Shown here piece by piece: positions 12,266 to 23,111 of a stretch of 64,000 nucleotides of DNA (position 1 is its first letter; every line of letters begins with the position of its first letter). The stretch is from Adiantum capillus-veneris (lineage: Eukaryota > Streptophyta > Polypodiopsida > Polypodiales > Pteridaceae). The stretch covers positions 142,144,241 to 142,208,240 of the forward strand of contig CM043945.1 in the NCBI GenBank assembly GCA_014529385.2, given 5' to 3'. The position numbers and the translations under genes are program-made. The notes beneath the pieces are model-generated. The model searched no databases. It had not been told where the DNA came from and saw nothing but the letters and a program-made list of their open reading frames with translations.

Positions 12266-12301
12266 GTTGATACTTATGCTGGATGCAAGTGGCAAAGATG
12301 A

Positions 12302-14440
12302 GGGATGACTACACTTTGAAAATATAGACTTAGATTTGTGCTCAGTACTTAGATAGGAGTATTTGCATAAAAAGACGATGTGCCGTATGAAAGATGTTTG
12401 TCCAACATGGCATGTAGACTAGTGAAATATTGATTAAGGGGTGCGCATTTGGTTTAGGAAACTCTCTTCAAACATTTCATTTTGATGTTTTGATTTATGT
12501 ATTTTATGTACACGGCAGCCATATGACATGGACATGCCATTTTGTTGATTGTGTAGTATGAGAAGCATGACATACTAGCACTTGGAATGTACTTTGGTTT
12601 TGAGGGTTCTTAAGTTGATTTGGTAGGCTACTTTTATGTTTTCATTTTGTGTTTGTTTTGTACATGATCGCGTATCGATGTGGACATGGCCTGTTGGTAA
12701 TCGTGTGAGTAGACTATGTGATTGGAGGTTCCTCTGTACTATGATATGCAGGTCATATAACCACTTTGAAGTTAGATTACTTTGACTCTATTGAAAATTT
12801 GTTTGGTTTTAATGTGTAAGATAATCCTTAAATCCCACGTGGGAGCCCAAGATGAGGTGGACAGTTTTTTTGGAAAAAGAAATTATGTGATGAAAATCCC
12901 ATGTGGGAGCCCAAGAAAAGGGTATACTGGTTTTTTTTGAGAAAGAGGTCTCTGTACAAAGGAGACTTTGGCAAAATTTTTAAGATTTATATTTTATGTA
13001 CAAACTCAAAATTAAATACAGATGGGGCTTTTTTAAAAGTTGCATTTGCTTAAGCATAGACGTGCATTCATATCACATATAATTGTTTTGTTCAAAAAGA
13101 TTAATCTTTCAATGGGTTGTTTTGTAATGTGTTTTGATTTGATGAGTGAAGTTTTTCATAGTTGTTTAAGAGTATGCATTATTTGTTATTTAGAGAACAA
13201 TCCATTTTATATGTGTGCCTTAAATCCCATGTGGGAAGCCTACTAAGTAGGTGGGTAGTATCATATGTTTTGAAATTGAGATTTGAATCAAGGTAAATGC
13301 TATTTGTTTTTTGACAAATTACATTGAAACGATTGGTTTATTTTAACTTAGTTTTCATTATATTTGTTTTTTTTCATGGTTTGTTCTTTTAACATCTATT
13401 GCAAATGAAAACACACTACAATGTACACTTTTGTTCATTTGCAGTTCAATATGTATTTTTTGCAAAAGCATGTGCTTCTAAAATTGTTATGTTACTAGTA
13501 TACATGAAATAGTGGATAATGCATTACATTTCGTATGAAATCCGTATGAGGGATGTCTCATTACAAAAACGTCCGTATCTTGTCCTTACGTAGGGGGATA
13601 GGTTAGCAAGTAAGATACCACACATAGGGGAATTTCTCTATTTTGATGCACGCACGTGACAATCCCCCATTACTAATAGTGAATCCCCCGGGCTCAAAGT
13701 CAGCCCCCTTAATCTCTCTTGCATTTGGGCTCCTCCCCTGTGTGCTACCAAATGGCCCTTCCAATGCTCATGTGCGCCCTGCCACCTTGCCTACTCACGC
13801 AGGCCTTCAACTCCCTTGCAACTAGCGGTCTTTTTCCTGTCAACAGTGCACCTTTTACTAACCTTCTCCTTTCTCTTCTCTGCAGCCAGCTTGAAGGAAC
13901 CTCCTTACAAGACGGGTAGCCACCTCTCAGATGGCGTCCTCCCGAACTGCCCCTTTCTCTTTCTTTCCTTTGTTTTACGCCACCTTTTCCCCTTCTTTTG
14001 CTAGCGCTCCAGATCCCCTTCCACATAATAGCGACTACTCCCATCCCTCAACATAGTACTTTGCAGTTGGCGGCCATCGGCTTCTGCATACCCTAATTTG
14101 GCTTTCCTTGCAACCCGGCCACGTTCTCTGGCTCTCTTCTCGGCTATGCATGCACCAGCCCGGCACACCCTCGTCTCGTGATGATCCTCCCCAACTCTGC
14201 TCTCCCAGTCGGCCTCAGCACGGGTTGACTGCCTCCCTCTTTACGTGTTCTCTCTGTGCTGGATGCCCCTACATCATACTCTACTGCACCAACGAAATTT
14301 AACTGCCATGGTTACTCAAGCGAACTAGAGTGCTTCGTCAGCCTGTATAGTGGTACAAGCCTTCAAGGCGATTGCAATTAGAGAGAGCAAGCACTGAACA
14401 AGAGTATAGATCCGTAAAGAAGATTGTCGAAATGAAAGGT

Positions 14441-14443
<3 letters not shown>
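12302..14443. other. spacer with three copies of a G-box-like palindrome
   Basis: No gene is supported. AAATCCCACGTGGGAGCCCA at 12830-12849 contains the perfect 12-base palindrome TCCCACGTGGGA (12833-12844). Near copies with CATG in place of CACG lie at 12897-12908 and 13225-13236, two of the three followed by GAGCCCAAGA. From about 13640 to 14300 the composition becomes C-rich with short chance frames. I see nothing functional there. Confidence 0.6.

Positions 14444-14487
<44 letters not shown>
14444..14487. repeat. (GA)n microsatellite
   Basis: This is an uninterrupted run of about 22 GA/AG units. Confidence 0.95.
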
Positions 14488-14488
<1 letters not shown>

Positions 14489-14665
14489 ACATATTATTTG
14501 TTTTGCACAAATCTTCTTACGCCAAGTGAGTGTAAGTGACTGAAACGATTTGATGAAAGTAGTATGCCAAAAAGTTGAGGAATTATGAACGGAACATTGT
14601 ATGTAGCATGCAATGATTTCTTTACAATGAAATGGACAAATCTTCTGTGGAGAAGAGGAGGAGGA

Positions 14666-15103
14666 CTATATCGGTAAGATGCTCTTCAGAGTTGCGCGTG
14701 TGGCAAACTGGTCGACAGAAAAATAGTGCGAAACGAATTGTTTAGCTAACTGAATGTGGCTGGGGACCACGTTAGAGTAATTTAATTCTATAGTCTCGAG
14801 TAGGCCGAGCACGTCTGCAATTTGCACAAACAACATATAATGGTGTTTTGTGAAGCAAGTAGCCAGTAAGGCGATGTTGATGGTGATTTGTCGACTGAGC
14901 GTATCCCAGGTGATGTAATGTGGATGCCATGGGGTAGGTGGTTGAACTGGCCATGGAATGAACTCGTTCCATTTATGCATGTAGTGTTTGAGGACCCGCT
15001 CTTGCAAATGTGGGTGAAGACAGTATTGGAACTTGTACATTGCAGTCTCAAATTTTGGCTGCTGCTCAATCAGATCAGTTGGAATTGGCCTACCCATTCT
15101 AAA
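14666..15103 (-). CDS. last exon of Helitron accessory gene, unknown domain
   Basis: The frame starts at ATG 15097 (MGRPIPTDLIEQQPKF) and is open for 143 codons. It ends LKSILPI. Just upstream on - is a strong acceptor, CCTTTTCTTTTCAG, with the exon starting TTTAGAATGGG. A donor AAG|GTATAG lies 163 bases further upstream, just after the GIY-YIG frame. Splicing joins codons for KKNKK to FRMGRPIPT in phase, so I treat this as the continuation of the GIY-YIG gene. The sequence is rich in His and Tyr (HPHLQERVLKHYMHKW). I recognise no domain. Confidence 0.4.
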   Translation of the reverse strand, partial: FRMGRPIPTDLIEQQPKFETAMYKFQYCLHPHLQERVLKHYMHKWNEFIPWPVQPPTPWHPHYITWDTLSRQITINIALLATCFTKHHYMLFVQIADVLGLLETIELNYSNVVPSHIQLAKQFVSHYFSVDQFATRATLKSILPI

Positions 15104-15266
15104 CTGAAAAGAAAAGGCATTTAAATCAAAACAGTTGATAAGTTGTCATGTCTGCCATAGTTTGAATGGAAACAAAAAGACATTGTTGTAGGCAATGATC
15201 AAAGTTTTGTGACAAAGACAGTGAACAAAACAATGAAATGAAGACGGCAGAAGTTCACAGCTATAC
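15104..15266 (-). other. candidate intron in accessory gene, 163 nt
   Basis: On - it runs from GTATAGCTG to CTTTTCTTTTCAG. The upstream exon has a TGA three to four codons before the donor, inside a T/A homopolymer stretch. One homopolymer length change would make the join fully open, so the junction is plausible but the current allele is interrupted. Confidence 0.45.
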
Positions 15267-15280
15267 CTTCTTGTTTTTTT

Positions 15281-15667
15281 TCAAAAACTTGGTGGATGTC
15301 CAGAAAAAACGTTATAACCTAAAGCAGTTGTTGTCTTGTGTTGTTTAATATAGAAATATTCTAAGTTTCTAGCTTTATGAATATTGGTACTGGTTGCTAA
15401 AGTGGTAATTTCAAAATTGTCCTCGAAAGGAATGTGTGTCTGCATGTCCGTTCGCATTCTCTTCGAAGGGTTGCGCTTGTGCTGGCCAATGCGTTTATGG
15501 ATGTTATTCATAACTCCGATATATCTCCTATCGTTCTTCGTGCAGCGTATACTGTAGACTATGTATTCTTCCCGCGACGTTGCTTTTTCTGGGGTGGAAG
15601 GCTGATGCTTGTCTCTGGTTGTTGACGAGTGTCTAAATCTGCAGTACATCCAGATTGGTTCGGTCAA
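15281..15667 (-). CDS. GIY-YIG endonuclease domain, Helitron-associated
   Basis: This 128-codon frame contains all GIY-YIG landmarks. EEYIVYSIRC (residues 33-42) stands in the GIY position. RRYIGVMNN (47-55) is the YIG motif. IHKRIGQH (56-63) supplies the conserved Arg, ARNLEYFYI (99-107) the metal-binding Glu, and LGYNVFSG (116-123) the closing strand. GIY-YIG domains make DNA strand breaks in homing endonucleases, UvrC, Slx1 and Penelope-type retroelements. There is no ATG at the left edge of the frame, and an acceptor-like ATGTACTGCAG lies near residue 9, so it is probably an internal exon. It sits on the same strand as, and downstream of, the Helitron helicase. No Penelope-type RT is nearby. 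The active-site residues look intact. Confidence 0.72.
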   Translation of the reverse strand: MTEPIWMYCRFRHSSTTRDKHQPSTPEKATSREEYIVYSIRCTKNDRRYIGVMNNIHKRIGQHKRNPSKRMRTDMQTHIPFEDNFEITTLATSTNIHKARNLEYFYIKQHKTTTALGYNVFSGHPPSF

Positions 15668-15816
15668 TAAAAAAATGACATTTCTACGGAGAAGTGAATG
15701 GAAGCTGGTGATACTTGTTATCTATACTTGCCTTGGTCTGTTGCAACTAGCTCGTATGGGGAGGCTGGTTGTCCATAATTTATTGCCTTGTGCTCGCTAT
15801 AGTGCCATGCTACCTT

Positions 15817-16484
15817 CTAGATTGTGATAGGTGGATTATTTGCGTCGTGCGTGTGGTTTGCCGAAGTCATGAAATTTATCAAGATAGCGGCACATTTTTC
15901 TTGAGTAGCTTTTGAAAGTTCAGCCAAGTCAATGTTGTAACCAAACCGCAGCTGCTCCATCGCGTACAATGTAATTCCTTCAGTTTTTGTGTCGAGGAGT
16001 TGTTGTGCTTCAACATTACGCAACATACTCTCATCATCCTCGTACTGGATATCAAGCTCTTCAAGTATTTGCTTCATGAGACTTGCGGGATGTAGGAGCA
16101 AGCTTGTTAGCACGACAGATAGAAGGCATTATATTTTCCTTTTCTAATAGTACCTGTTGTAATCCTTTCTGTGTTTGGTGTGGCCATCGTTTGGTCTAGA
16201 GCTTTATATCTTGCGTCGCACTTATTCATGAAGTTGCGACGTTCTTGAAAAGTATGGAACCCCTCAATATACACATGGGGTTTCTCGCCTGCTGAGTTTG
16301 CCAATCTCATTTGCTTAGTCGTGAGGTAAAATCTCTTAGGTTGTATCGTTGGTTGCGTTTCCTTTGCGTTGTTCGTGTATTGCTTGAAGAGATGTACAAC
16401 AAAACGAGGGATTGATTTGCATGTGTATACACAGGCAGATGCAAGATGAAAGAAGCATGCAAAATGTACCGTGTTGTGATCCAT
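15817..16484 (-). pseudogene. upstream exons of Helitron accessory gene, unknown
   Basis: The first frame starts at ATG 16484 (MDHNTVHFACFFHLASACVY) and includes KRFYLTTKQMRLANSAGEKP and FQERRNFMNKCDARYKALDQ. It reaches a donor-like ACAACAG|GTACTATT at 16154/16153. A second frame (16113-15817) holds LMKQILEELDIQYEDDESM and TLYAMEQLRFGYNIDLAELS, then a donor-like AGAAG|GTAGC near 15800. I read these as the first two exons of the gene whose third exon is the GIY-YIG domain. I recognise no domain in either. A TAG just before the second donor means the present copy is broken or my exon edge is wrong. Confidence 0.4.
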
Positions 16485-16816
16485 TGCTTGATTCAGTTTC
16501 CTGCACGTTAAAAAAATTTATTTTGATGACATCTTGCAGTATTTCTGAAGCATAAGATCTGACAAACGTTTAAGCACAAATGAATGAAGTGAAAAAGGAA
16601 AGAGCAATAAATTTACAGAAGGTGGATTAGAGTGAGCAGGGATGATAGGGAAGGTGTCTCAGCAGTGCAACATATTGAACATGAGAAGTCCACAGAAGAG
16701 AAGACAAGCAGTCAAACAAAACTTCCTGATTTATATAGAAGGCAGTTACAAGGCGATTTCATCTGTTTAATAGAAACAAGAATTGATATTGAAGAGGGCA
16801 TAGGAAACATTCTCGG
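16485..16816. other. spacer between helicase and accessory gene
   Basis: Between the helicase stop and the accessory ATG I see no coding sequence. On - this spacer would hold the accessory promoter or act as a large intron. No clear TATA box was found. Confidence 0.3.
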
Positions 16817-19800
16817 CTAGAAGTTCAAAAATCTAGATGGTGTGAACATCTCTGGCGTAGGTAGCTCTAGTAAATGTAGCCGGGTTCGCTCAGTGACGCG
16901 TGATAGCATCACGTATAGAAGGCCAGGGGCGAAAACTTCTTTTACAATGATCAAGACGTTGGAGTTGATTGTTGCGCCTTGGGACTTGTGTCGAGTCATA
17001 GCATAGGCGAGAGCTAGTGGGAATGTGGATTTATGGTACCAGTGCCCATTAAATGTCCGTCTGCTATGCCTGGACCGTCAAAGCGTAAGTTCCTGTTTGG
17101 ATGTGTCGAGTGTGACTTTGATTGCTTTGACGCCTCCTTCTTCATCTTGGAGGATTTCGTCTACGCGACATAGTGATCCATTGGCTGCTCCAATTGTTAA
17201 GTCTATGTTCTCTGTTATCAGCGCCTTTGCTCCTTCTGCTATTCTATCAATTGCGTGGAAGTCGGGATCTTCAAGCCATGCTTGGAGCTCAGGGACGTTG
17301 TGTGCGTTTGTCTTGAGGCCGATTTGGATGATGTGAATATGCCAATGGAAGCGTTCGAAGAGAAGGTTATTATAATATCGAGCGTCACTCTTGTGTGTGC
17401 AAATGATTGTCATATTCCCATCCATGCGTTTCTCTAGTTGATCCTGCGTTATGATGCGGTCACCGAGCGCATTGTGGATCTCTTTCTTTGTGGGGAGCCT
17501 GACTCTTATTGTATTGAGGAACTCTATGAAAGAGATATCTTTTGCATGGCGCTCTGAGCAAGACATAATGTACGTGGTAGCAGTGGACCAATAAGTGGAG
17601 CTTGTGATGTGGCATGAGTAGCAATGATCACTTTGATGCCTGCATACCGGAGGCAACTGTGCCAAATCACCGAACAAGAAGAGCTTTTTATCTTTGAATG
17701 GGTCTAGCAGTGTGCCGTTCGTGACATTCACAATTTGTCGTACTATGAGATCAAAAGTTTGCTTTGTCAACATAGAAATCTCGTCTATGATAATCGTGTC
17801 TGCTTCTTTGATACTAACGTATCTGTCATCAGTTTCGGAGATTGATAGGGGATACTGCTGTGCGTGCACCAGTATCTTGAATTGGTAATGGACAGTTGTT
17901 GCGATGCTGCTTAACCTCGTGGCCGTTGCACCAGTCAAAGCAGCGAGTGTGACAGTTTTCCCTTGCATTATGAGTTGGCTCGTGATATATCTTATGAGGA
18001 AGCTTTTCCCACTGCCAAGAGTGCCTGTGATCACATGCAGACCACCCTTTGCTGTTGTGAGATTCTTGTAGATCTCTGTTTGTTCAGATGTCAGTGACGC
18101 GTTCTGGACGTTTTGAAGCTCGTTTAGAAGGGCAGAGATACGAGAAGTCGTGTCTTGTTGCTCGTAGTCTGTTTGCACATCTGGAGATTGAAATGAGGTA
18201 GCCTTTGTTGAGGATGTCTTCTGTAGTATCATATTCTGAAATTGGTGTGTTTGATCTATCGTGAGCATATTTCGTTGTGTATACTCTGTGATGTACATCT
18301 CAAGGTCCTCATCTGTCAGTATCAAATTTCTAAGTTTGCACTCAAGATAGTATGACCTGGACGTGTTCTCCGGTGAGAGCAGCTGGAATTCGTTTCTGAA
18401 GGTGATCCTCTTTAGCAGCACGTTGTAAAAGAAAGCCTTCGGATGATGCCCTGGGTGGAAGTCTGTGAAACGGACCAATCGGTGTTGCCGCTCCAGAGAT
18501 TGGCCATAGGTGTTCGCCTCTGAAATCCTTTTTTTTCTCTTTTTTCCCCTTCGTCACTGTGTAATTCTTGTGGAAGTCATAGAACGTAAGATTCTCCAGA
18601 CTTTGTGGTTGTGCATAGTACAGATCGACGGGGTGCAGCACGCCATCATTGTTGTGAGAAATGATTCGTTGTCATAGTGCCGGGGGTGATGAGTTGACAT
18701 ATTGGACGGTGTCACTCTTTGAAATGACTGGGATTTGCAAACAATTTAATGCCACTTTTGTTGCTGAGATAGGCTTCGACAGTAAAGAGGCTGAGAGCAG
18801 CTTCAATTTCACAGTGTCAAGGCCACCTAGGCCTAAGCGCTCTGCATCTTTTGAACGGATGTTGAAATGGCCCATTGGTTCAGTTTTGAGTGCATACTTC
18901 AAGAGGTAATAGGACAATGATGAATTGGTGACCCACTGAATATTCATATGTGCACCCCATAGCAGAAGCAGTGTAGGGTGGTACGGTACGACATTTCCGT
19001 CTTCATGCTGGGGCCTGAAGTATTGCCATCTATGATTTTGTTCGTTGAAGACTGGGTTTGGATTTGGCTGCGCATGAAATGGAAAACCGTGTTTACATAC
19101 TACATCTCTTTGACCGTGGTAACAACTTGTACGACACTTGTGAAGTTGTTTCCTGAGCACGAGTTGTCGGAGGCGGCTCACGCCTCGCAAAACCACAGTG
19201 CTGGTTTCTTGCGGGATGTATGCAGTTATCTCAGCAGATAGTTGCTCTTTGTCTTCTTCATGCATCCACAGTATGACATGAGCATGCAGTGATCCTCTAT
19301 TTTGGACCTCATATCTAACCAAGTGGTGTTGCACATGGCCCAACACACCTTTCACAAGTATATATTTGGACATAAGCATTTGGAATTTAGTGTGGAAGGT
19401 GAGGGCGCATTCGACCGGGCAGTCTGTCTAAGTGAAGGAGGCGTTCAAATGACGTGCAATTAGCTCGATCGTGTCAATCTCAGGCCATCTTGTGTCTGTG
19501 ACCTCATCGGCAGTGAAAGTCAAGAAGAAATCAGGCATTCCCCATTCGTCCACCATTTCTATCAAGTCCTTTAGGTTCTTGCGGTGCCACGAGCAGGAGC
19601 CTGGCATGCTGGAAGGGGTGCTGTACCGAAGCACATGTCTCACAGTGTCCTCGTCAGTTGCTGTACGATTGGCCTTCTTGTAGTTGTCAATGTCCCTTTG
19701 CAACAAGCTCGTGTGTGTATTGTTAGCTAACATAAGAGCCTGCTTTACTTGGTACATTATGAGCAGGTATGGCTTGTACAGGGTGTAAACGGAGAACAAA

Positions 19801-20843
19801 GTCGATGCACGTATCTTCACATATATACTAAAGTTGATTGTACCATCATATTGGCCTTTCCCGAAAGGAAACAGGAATGGAAACGCTGCCGTCTCTATTG
19901 TGATGTCGTTCACGGAGCTTGATGCGGCAGGAATGCCGTTGGGCTTGAAAGTAACTGTTCTCTCAAGCAATTGTTGACGAGCACGGAGCTGCAGAGAAGC
20001 AAATTCGTAAGTATCGCTAGCAGTGAATGCTCTTCTCCTGGCTGGTTCAACGATGTTTTCGATGATACCAAACATCAAACTCGTGTCAAGCTGCGCCATC
20101 AGTGCAAACGGTGCGTTGTCTTGTTGGTGCTCAATGATCTTGCTCACACTATCTTGACTTAGTATGCAGAGGCCAAGCTTCTTATTCGGTCGTTCAACCA
20201 TCGACATGTACTTCTGTAGTACGAAGTTGTTCTCAAGATTGAATGCAAGTATGTCTGCCACTTGTGATGTAGCTAGGTCTTGCTCTGTGAAGGTTGTTCT
20301 ATGCTCTTTACTCCATGACAACAGAGGTTTATCTAATATTGAACGTCTATCTAGTGTACCACGTGCAATTTTTTTCACTGTTGAGATGGCATTGATAGAT
20401 ATGTCAATGACGCTCAGTAGTTGTATGTGAAGCTGATTTCTGTTCAGTATTCTTCTTGTGTATTCTGGAAGTAACGGCACACAGTATCTGCGACCGGCAC
20501 TTGAGTTCTCACAAGCGGAGCACTGCACCCATTGTGTTTCTATTTGTGTAGCCTCTAAGCTGGATACCAGTAGACTGCTAGCGAACATTGTGACCGATGT
20601 CTCATCTGGAGCTCGAGTACAATGAAAAGAGGCACTTCTTTGGATGAAAACTACACCACAAACAAAGCATATGCTTAAAGGTCTGAATATCGCTGCTATT
20701 TCTGAACTCCATCGGTGTACTAAATTGACGATATCAATCCATGATTGTGAGCATGGTAGAAATCTAGCCTTCTTCTTGATTGAAGTGTGATATCTCGCTT
20801 TCAATCTGTTGAGGTGTATCCTACGCTTTCGGTGATGGTCCAT
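16817..20843 (-). pseudogene. Helitron Rep-helicase, nearly intact
   Basis: It starts at ATG 20843. First comes a Cys-rich segment (CFVCGVVF, WVQCSACENS). Helitron_like_N follows (AFPFLFPFGKGQYDG and FLTFTADEVTDTRWPE), then the Rep domain with HUH-like GSLHAHVILWM and the two-tyrosine motif SYYLLKYALKTEP. The Pif1 helicase comes last: GTLGSGKSFLI (Walker A), TIIIDEISML (Walker B), LFGDLAQLPPV, and MTRHKSQGATINSN with YVMLSRVTERTRL. Breaks are TAG 19428, TGA 18672, a frame change in an A-run at about 18525-18545 and TGA 17078. All else stays in one frame over 4 kb. The protein would nick, transfer and unwind DNA in rolling-circle transposition. Catalytic residues appear present, so decay is recent or slight. 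Confidence 0.93.
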
Positions 20844-21079
20844 TGAAGGCTTCAGTCGGACTCAATCTTAATGGTTCAATGCAATCAGAACCTTGTGATA
20901 TTTAGTTACTAGTCACGGCTAAGCAACGAATAGTTCAAGCGTTTGAAACAACTATGTACTTGGTGTTGGATTGCGCTGTTGTGGGGTTTCAGACTGAGAA
21001 GAGGCAAGCGGTTGCTGATTTCTTGAATGTCCCTTGCAAAGAATAAGTACGAAGCATTAGAAAAGTAATAGCACAATGT

Positions 21080-21460
21080 TTAAGGTTCTGAGAGTAATCT
21101 CATTATTTGTATGTGTTCTTTATCTCTTATGTTATAGAAAAAAAAGAAAACGTGCTGGTGTCCCTGCACAGGGGAGTTTGCACAGTCCTCCCCAATTTTT
21201 ATAATGCGAGGGAACGTGCCATTCCCACGGCAGCATGAAATTTTCGGTGTGTTCCTTTTTATTGTGTCCTCAGCGTTCAAGATTAAAATGTGGCACTTTG
21301 TACTCACCGCATGTTGGAATATGTCGCTGTTGCAAATGTAGAGGAGTTGCGTCCAAGTTTCTCTTGATCTGTCTATAATGAAACACGGTAGATTTAGGCC
21401 ATAAGTAGTTGCACCTGCAGAAATGAGCTGAGTAAGGTAGTTGAAGGTGGACATACACAC
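21080..21460 (-). other. unidentified open stretch on -
   Basis: There are 126 open codons without an ATG at the left edge. They include YLTQLISAGATTYGLNLPCF and IIKIGEDCANSPVQG. It lies just upstream of the Helitron Rep start and could be 5' leader, an upstream exon, or chance. No domain is recognised. Confidence 0.2.
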
Positions 21461-21612
21461 ATAGCTGCTATAATTGCTAGTGAGACCCCTTTATCCTCAG
21501 CATGGACACCCCCTACCCGTGCATAATAACTCTCCCCTCCTAGACGTTGCAGAAGGTGGACATGGTCTCAAAACATCAAATTAGTTATCCATGCAAGATG
21601 CACTAGCAAGTA

Positions 21613-22261
21613 ATGAAGATGTACAGGACAATTGGCAGCATTGTGAAACGAGGAATCACCAACCAAACAATTAGAGTTGATAAGATGGATTTGCTAGTAG
21701 TGTTGTGCGATGTGACTAGCCTTGGCCTGCTAACGCCATCTGTGTTCTCCATCGCCCTCAATGTCCTCCAACTACTCTTACCGACAACATGCAGTAGATC
21801 GTATTGCCCCAACGCAACTACCACAACCTACATCATCGCCACAAACCTTGGAGCATTGAGTTTTAGGGCAGCACGACTCTGTCTAGTGGGTATAGTGGGC
21901 CAAGGTGGGCTCGGCAAAGAGACGCTCTTGGCTCACATTTCAGAAGAGATGCAACAATCGCAATGTGCATTCAAATCATGTGGCACATGTGGAATTTGTG
22001 AATGAAAGCCCTGATAGTATGGGGATCAAAGAGACGCAATCATCCCTGTTGTGGCAATTAGGAGGTCAAGCCATATACTTCCAAAGTGTGCTGGCGGGGA
22101 AAGGAAAATTGAAAGAAAGGCTGGAAACTCTACAAACATCAGGAGCATCTGTATGCATCGCCATTGACAATGTCTGGAGAGCACAAGACTTGGAAGATCT
22201 GTTTCCTGCAAGATTTTCAACTCTTCTGCCATCACTCCATATTTGCATCATGATCACATAA
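21613..22261 (+). pseudogene. NB-ARC (NLR immune receptor) fragment
   Basis: The first frame (21613-22005) carries the P-loop region LVGIVGQGGLGKETLLAHIS. After a frame change near 21990, the second frame reads HVEFVNESPDSMGIKETQ, then LWQLGG and the kinase-2 motif SVCIAIDNVWRAQDLEDLFP. These are consecutive blocks of the nucleotide-binding domain of plant NLR receptors. The P-loop has GKE where GKT/S is usual, so even the intact part would bind nucleotide poorly. The N-terminal signalling domain, the ARC2/MHD region and the LRRs are missing. It is a broken, non-functional piece on the strand opposite to the Helitron. Confidence 0.85.
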
Positions 22262-23110
22262 TGAGCGACGAGTACAGTGGACATACTGAGTTCTCACTGA
22301 GGGGAAATTCTCAGGTTCTGACGTTCAAGCACCATATCTGCAGAGCCACGTGCACTCAAAAGAGAGGCGATTCCCCTCTGACTGCATCGTATCAATACAG
22401 GTATTTTCCATGTACATGGCAACGAGATCAGCAAACATCTTGCATTTGATATATGATGATTGCCTCAGATAAACAAATTACCCATAGCTGCTGAGAAAAT
22501 CGATCTCGCAAATACATAGCAGCACACTGGGAGCCGACCAGAGTCACCCACGAGCATAAGTGAAGTGGTGTGACTTAAATTTCCACATTTGAGCAACAGA
22601 GACCAGCATTAAATCCCAGAAAAGCAACACACATACATACTTTGGAACTTGCATACATATACATTATTGTATGCACAAAGACTCACAAGCATCTAGCCAT
22701 ATCCAAACTTGTCAACAACGACGACGTCTCGTGATGAATCAGATGTATCCAATGCAAAATTGCTCAAGAGATTTTACAACAGAGTTGTAGGCAGTCAATT
22801 TCGCTGCCAGACTTAAACTCATACACATAGCCCCAAAAGCGTAGGAAAGAACCAGGCTAAAGGTTTTTTCTCCTCCTTGTGATCCTTGCATCTGAAGTGA
22901 TGCTTCTCCATCTTTCTTGTTAGCATGTGATGGGTATTCTAAGCAATCTTTTTTAGGACTCAGACATGGTGCACACTTTGTACTATCATAGAGCATAGAA
23001 TTTTAAGTCATCCATAGCAAAATCGTTGGGCCTACTCTATCAGTGTCTCTTAATGGGATAAGTCACCGAAGGCAAAGTAACCCAATACTTCTTCAAGTAG
23101 ATGTCTAGGT
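22262..23110. other. spacer, no gene seen
   Basis: Between the NB-ARC and PPR fragments there are only short frames. One on - (22739-22996) starts with ATG (MLYDSTKCAPCLSPKKDCLE) and has a hydrophobic C-terminal part, but I cannot support it as a gene. Confidence 0.3.
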
Positions 23111-23111
23111 T

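Larger units (their letters stand above)
8980..12301 (+). pseudogene. intron-containing gene of unrecognised family, decayed
   Basis: A long coding region can be followed through small lesions. It begins after a splice-acceptor-like TTTTTTTTAATAG (ending 8979) at ATG 8998 (MAKSKKKAFLQSLR). Lesions are TGA 9040, a frame change near 9330, TGA 10159, TAG 10423, and frame changes near 10550 and 11015. Landmarks are VGFCGRKQEHNCVPDFVVVV (about 9955-10014), VGPLSGHASDGDARRRKLM (about 10235-10290), ERTLGIEMYLSIVASYIDIF (about 10640-10695), ENFFSKVGGMVRNERSYDG (11038-11094) and KSTLVSQLNGNPTLSKDRL (about 11615-11670). Two GT-AG introns at 10759 and 12202 join frames correctly. Spliced length would be roughly 1000 residues. 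I do not recognise a named family. The dense conserved-looking blocks suggest a repeated, possibly transposase-like gene, but that is a guess. Confidence 0.6.
14500..21060 (-). mobile_element. Helitron, autonomous-type, decayed (ends approximate)
   Basis: The element is identified by its Rep-helicase protein (16817-20843, -) and carries an accessory gene downstream on the same strand (14666-16484). I could not fix the TC start or the CTRR end with its terminal hairpin, so both limits are placed just outside the coding parts. Helitrons transpose by rolling-circle replication using a HUH endonuclease fused to a Pif1-type helicase. Confidence 0.85.

Noticed and set aside
13640-14300. Overlapping 60-99 codon frames in C-rich DNA
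   Set aside because: They overlap each other on both strands and have no recognisable motifs.
15281-15667. GIY-YIG domain as part of a Penelope-type element
   Set aside because: No Penelope RT, terminal repeats or CCHH linker were seen nearby, and the YIVYSI...RYIG pattern is unlike the usual Penelope form. It stays a possible alternative to be tested by phylogeny.
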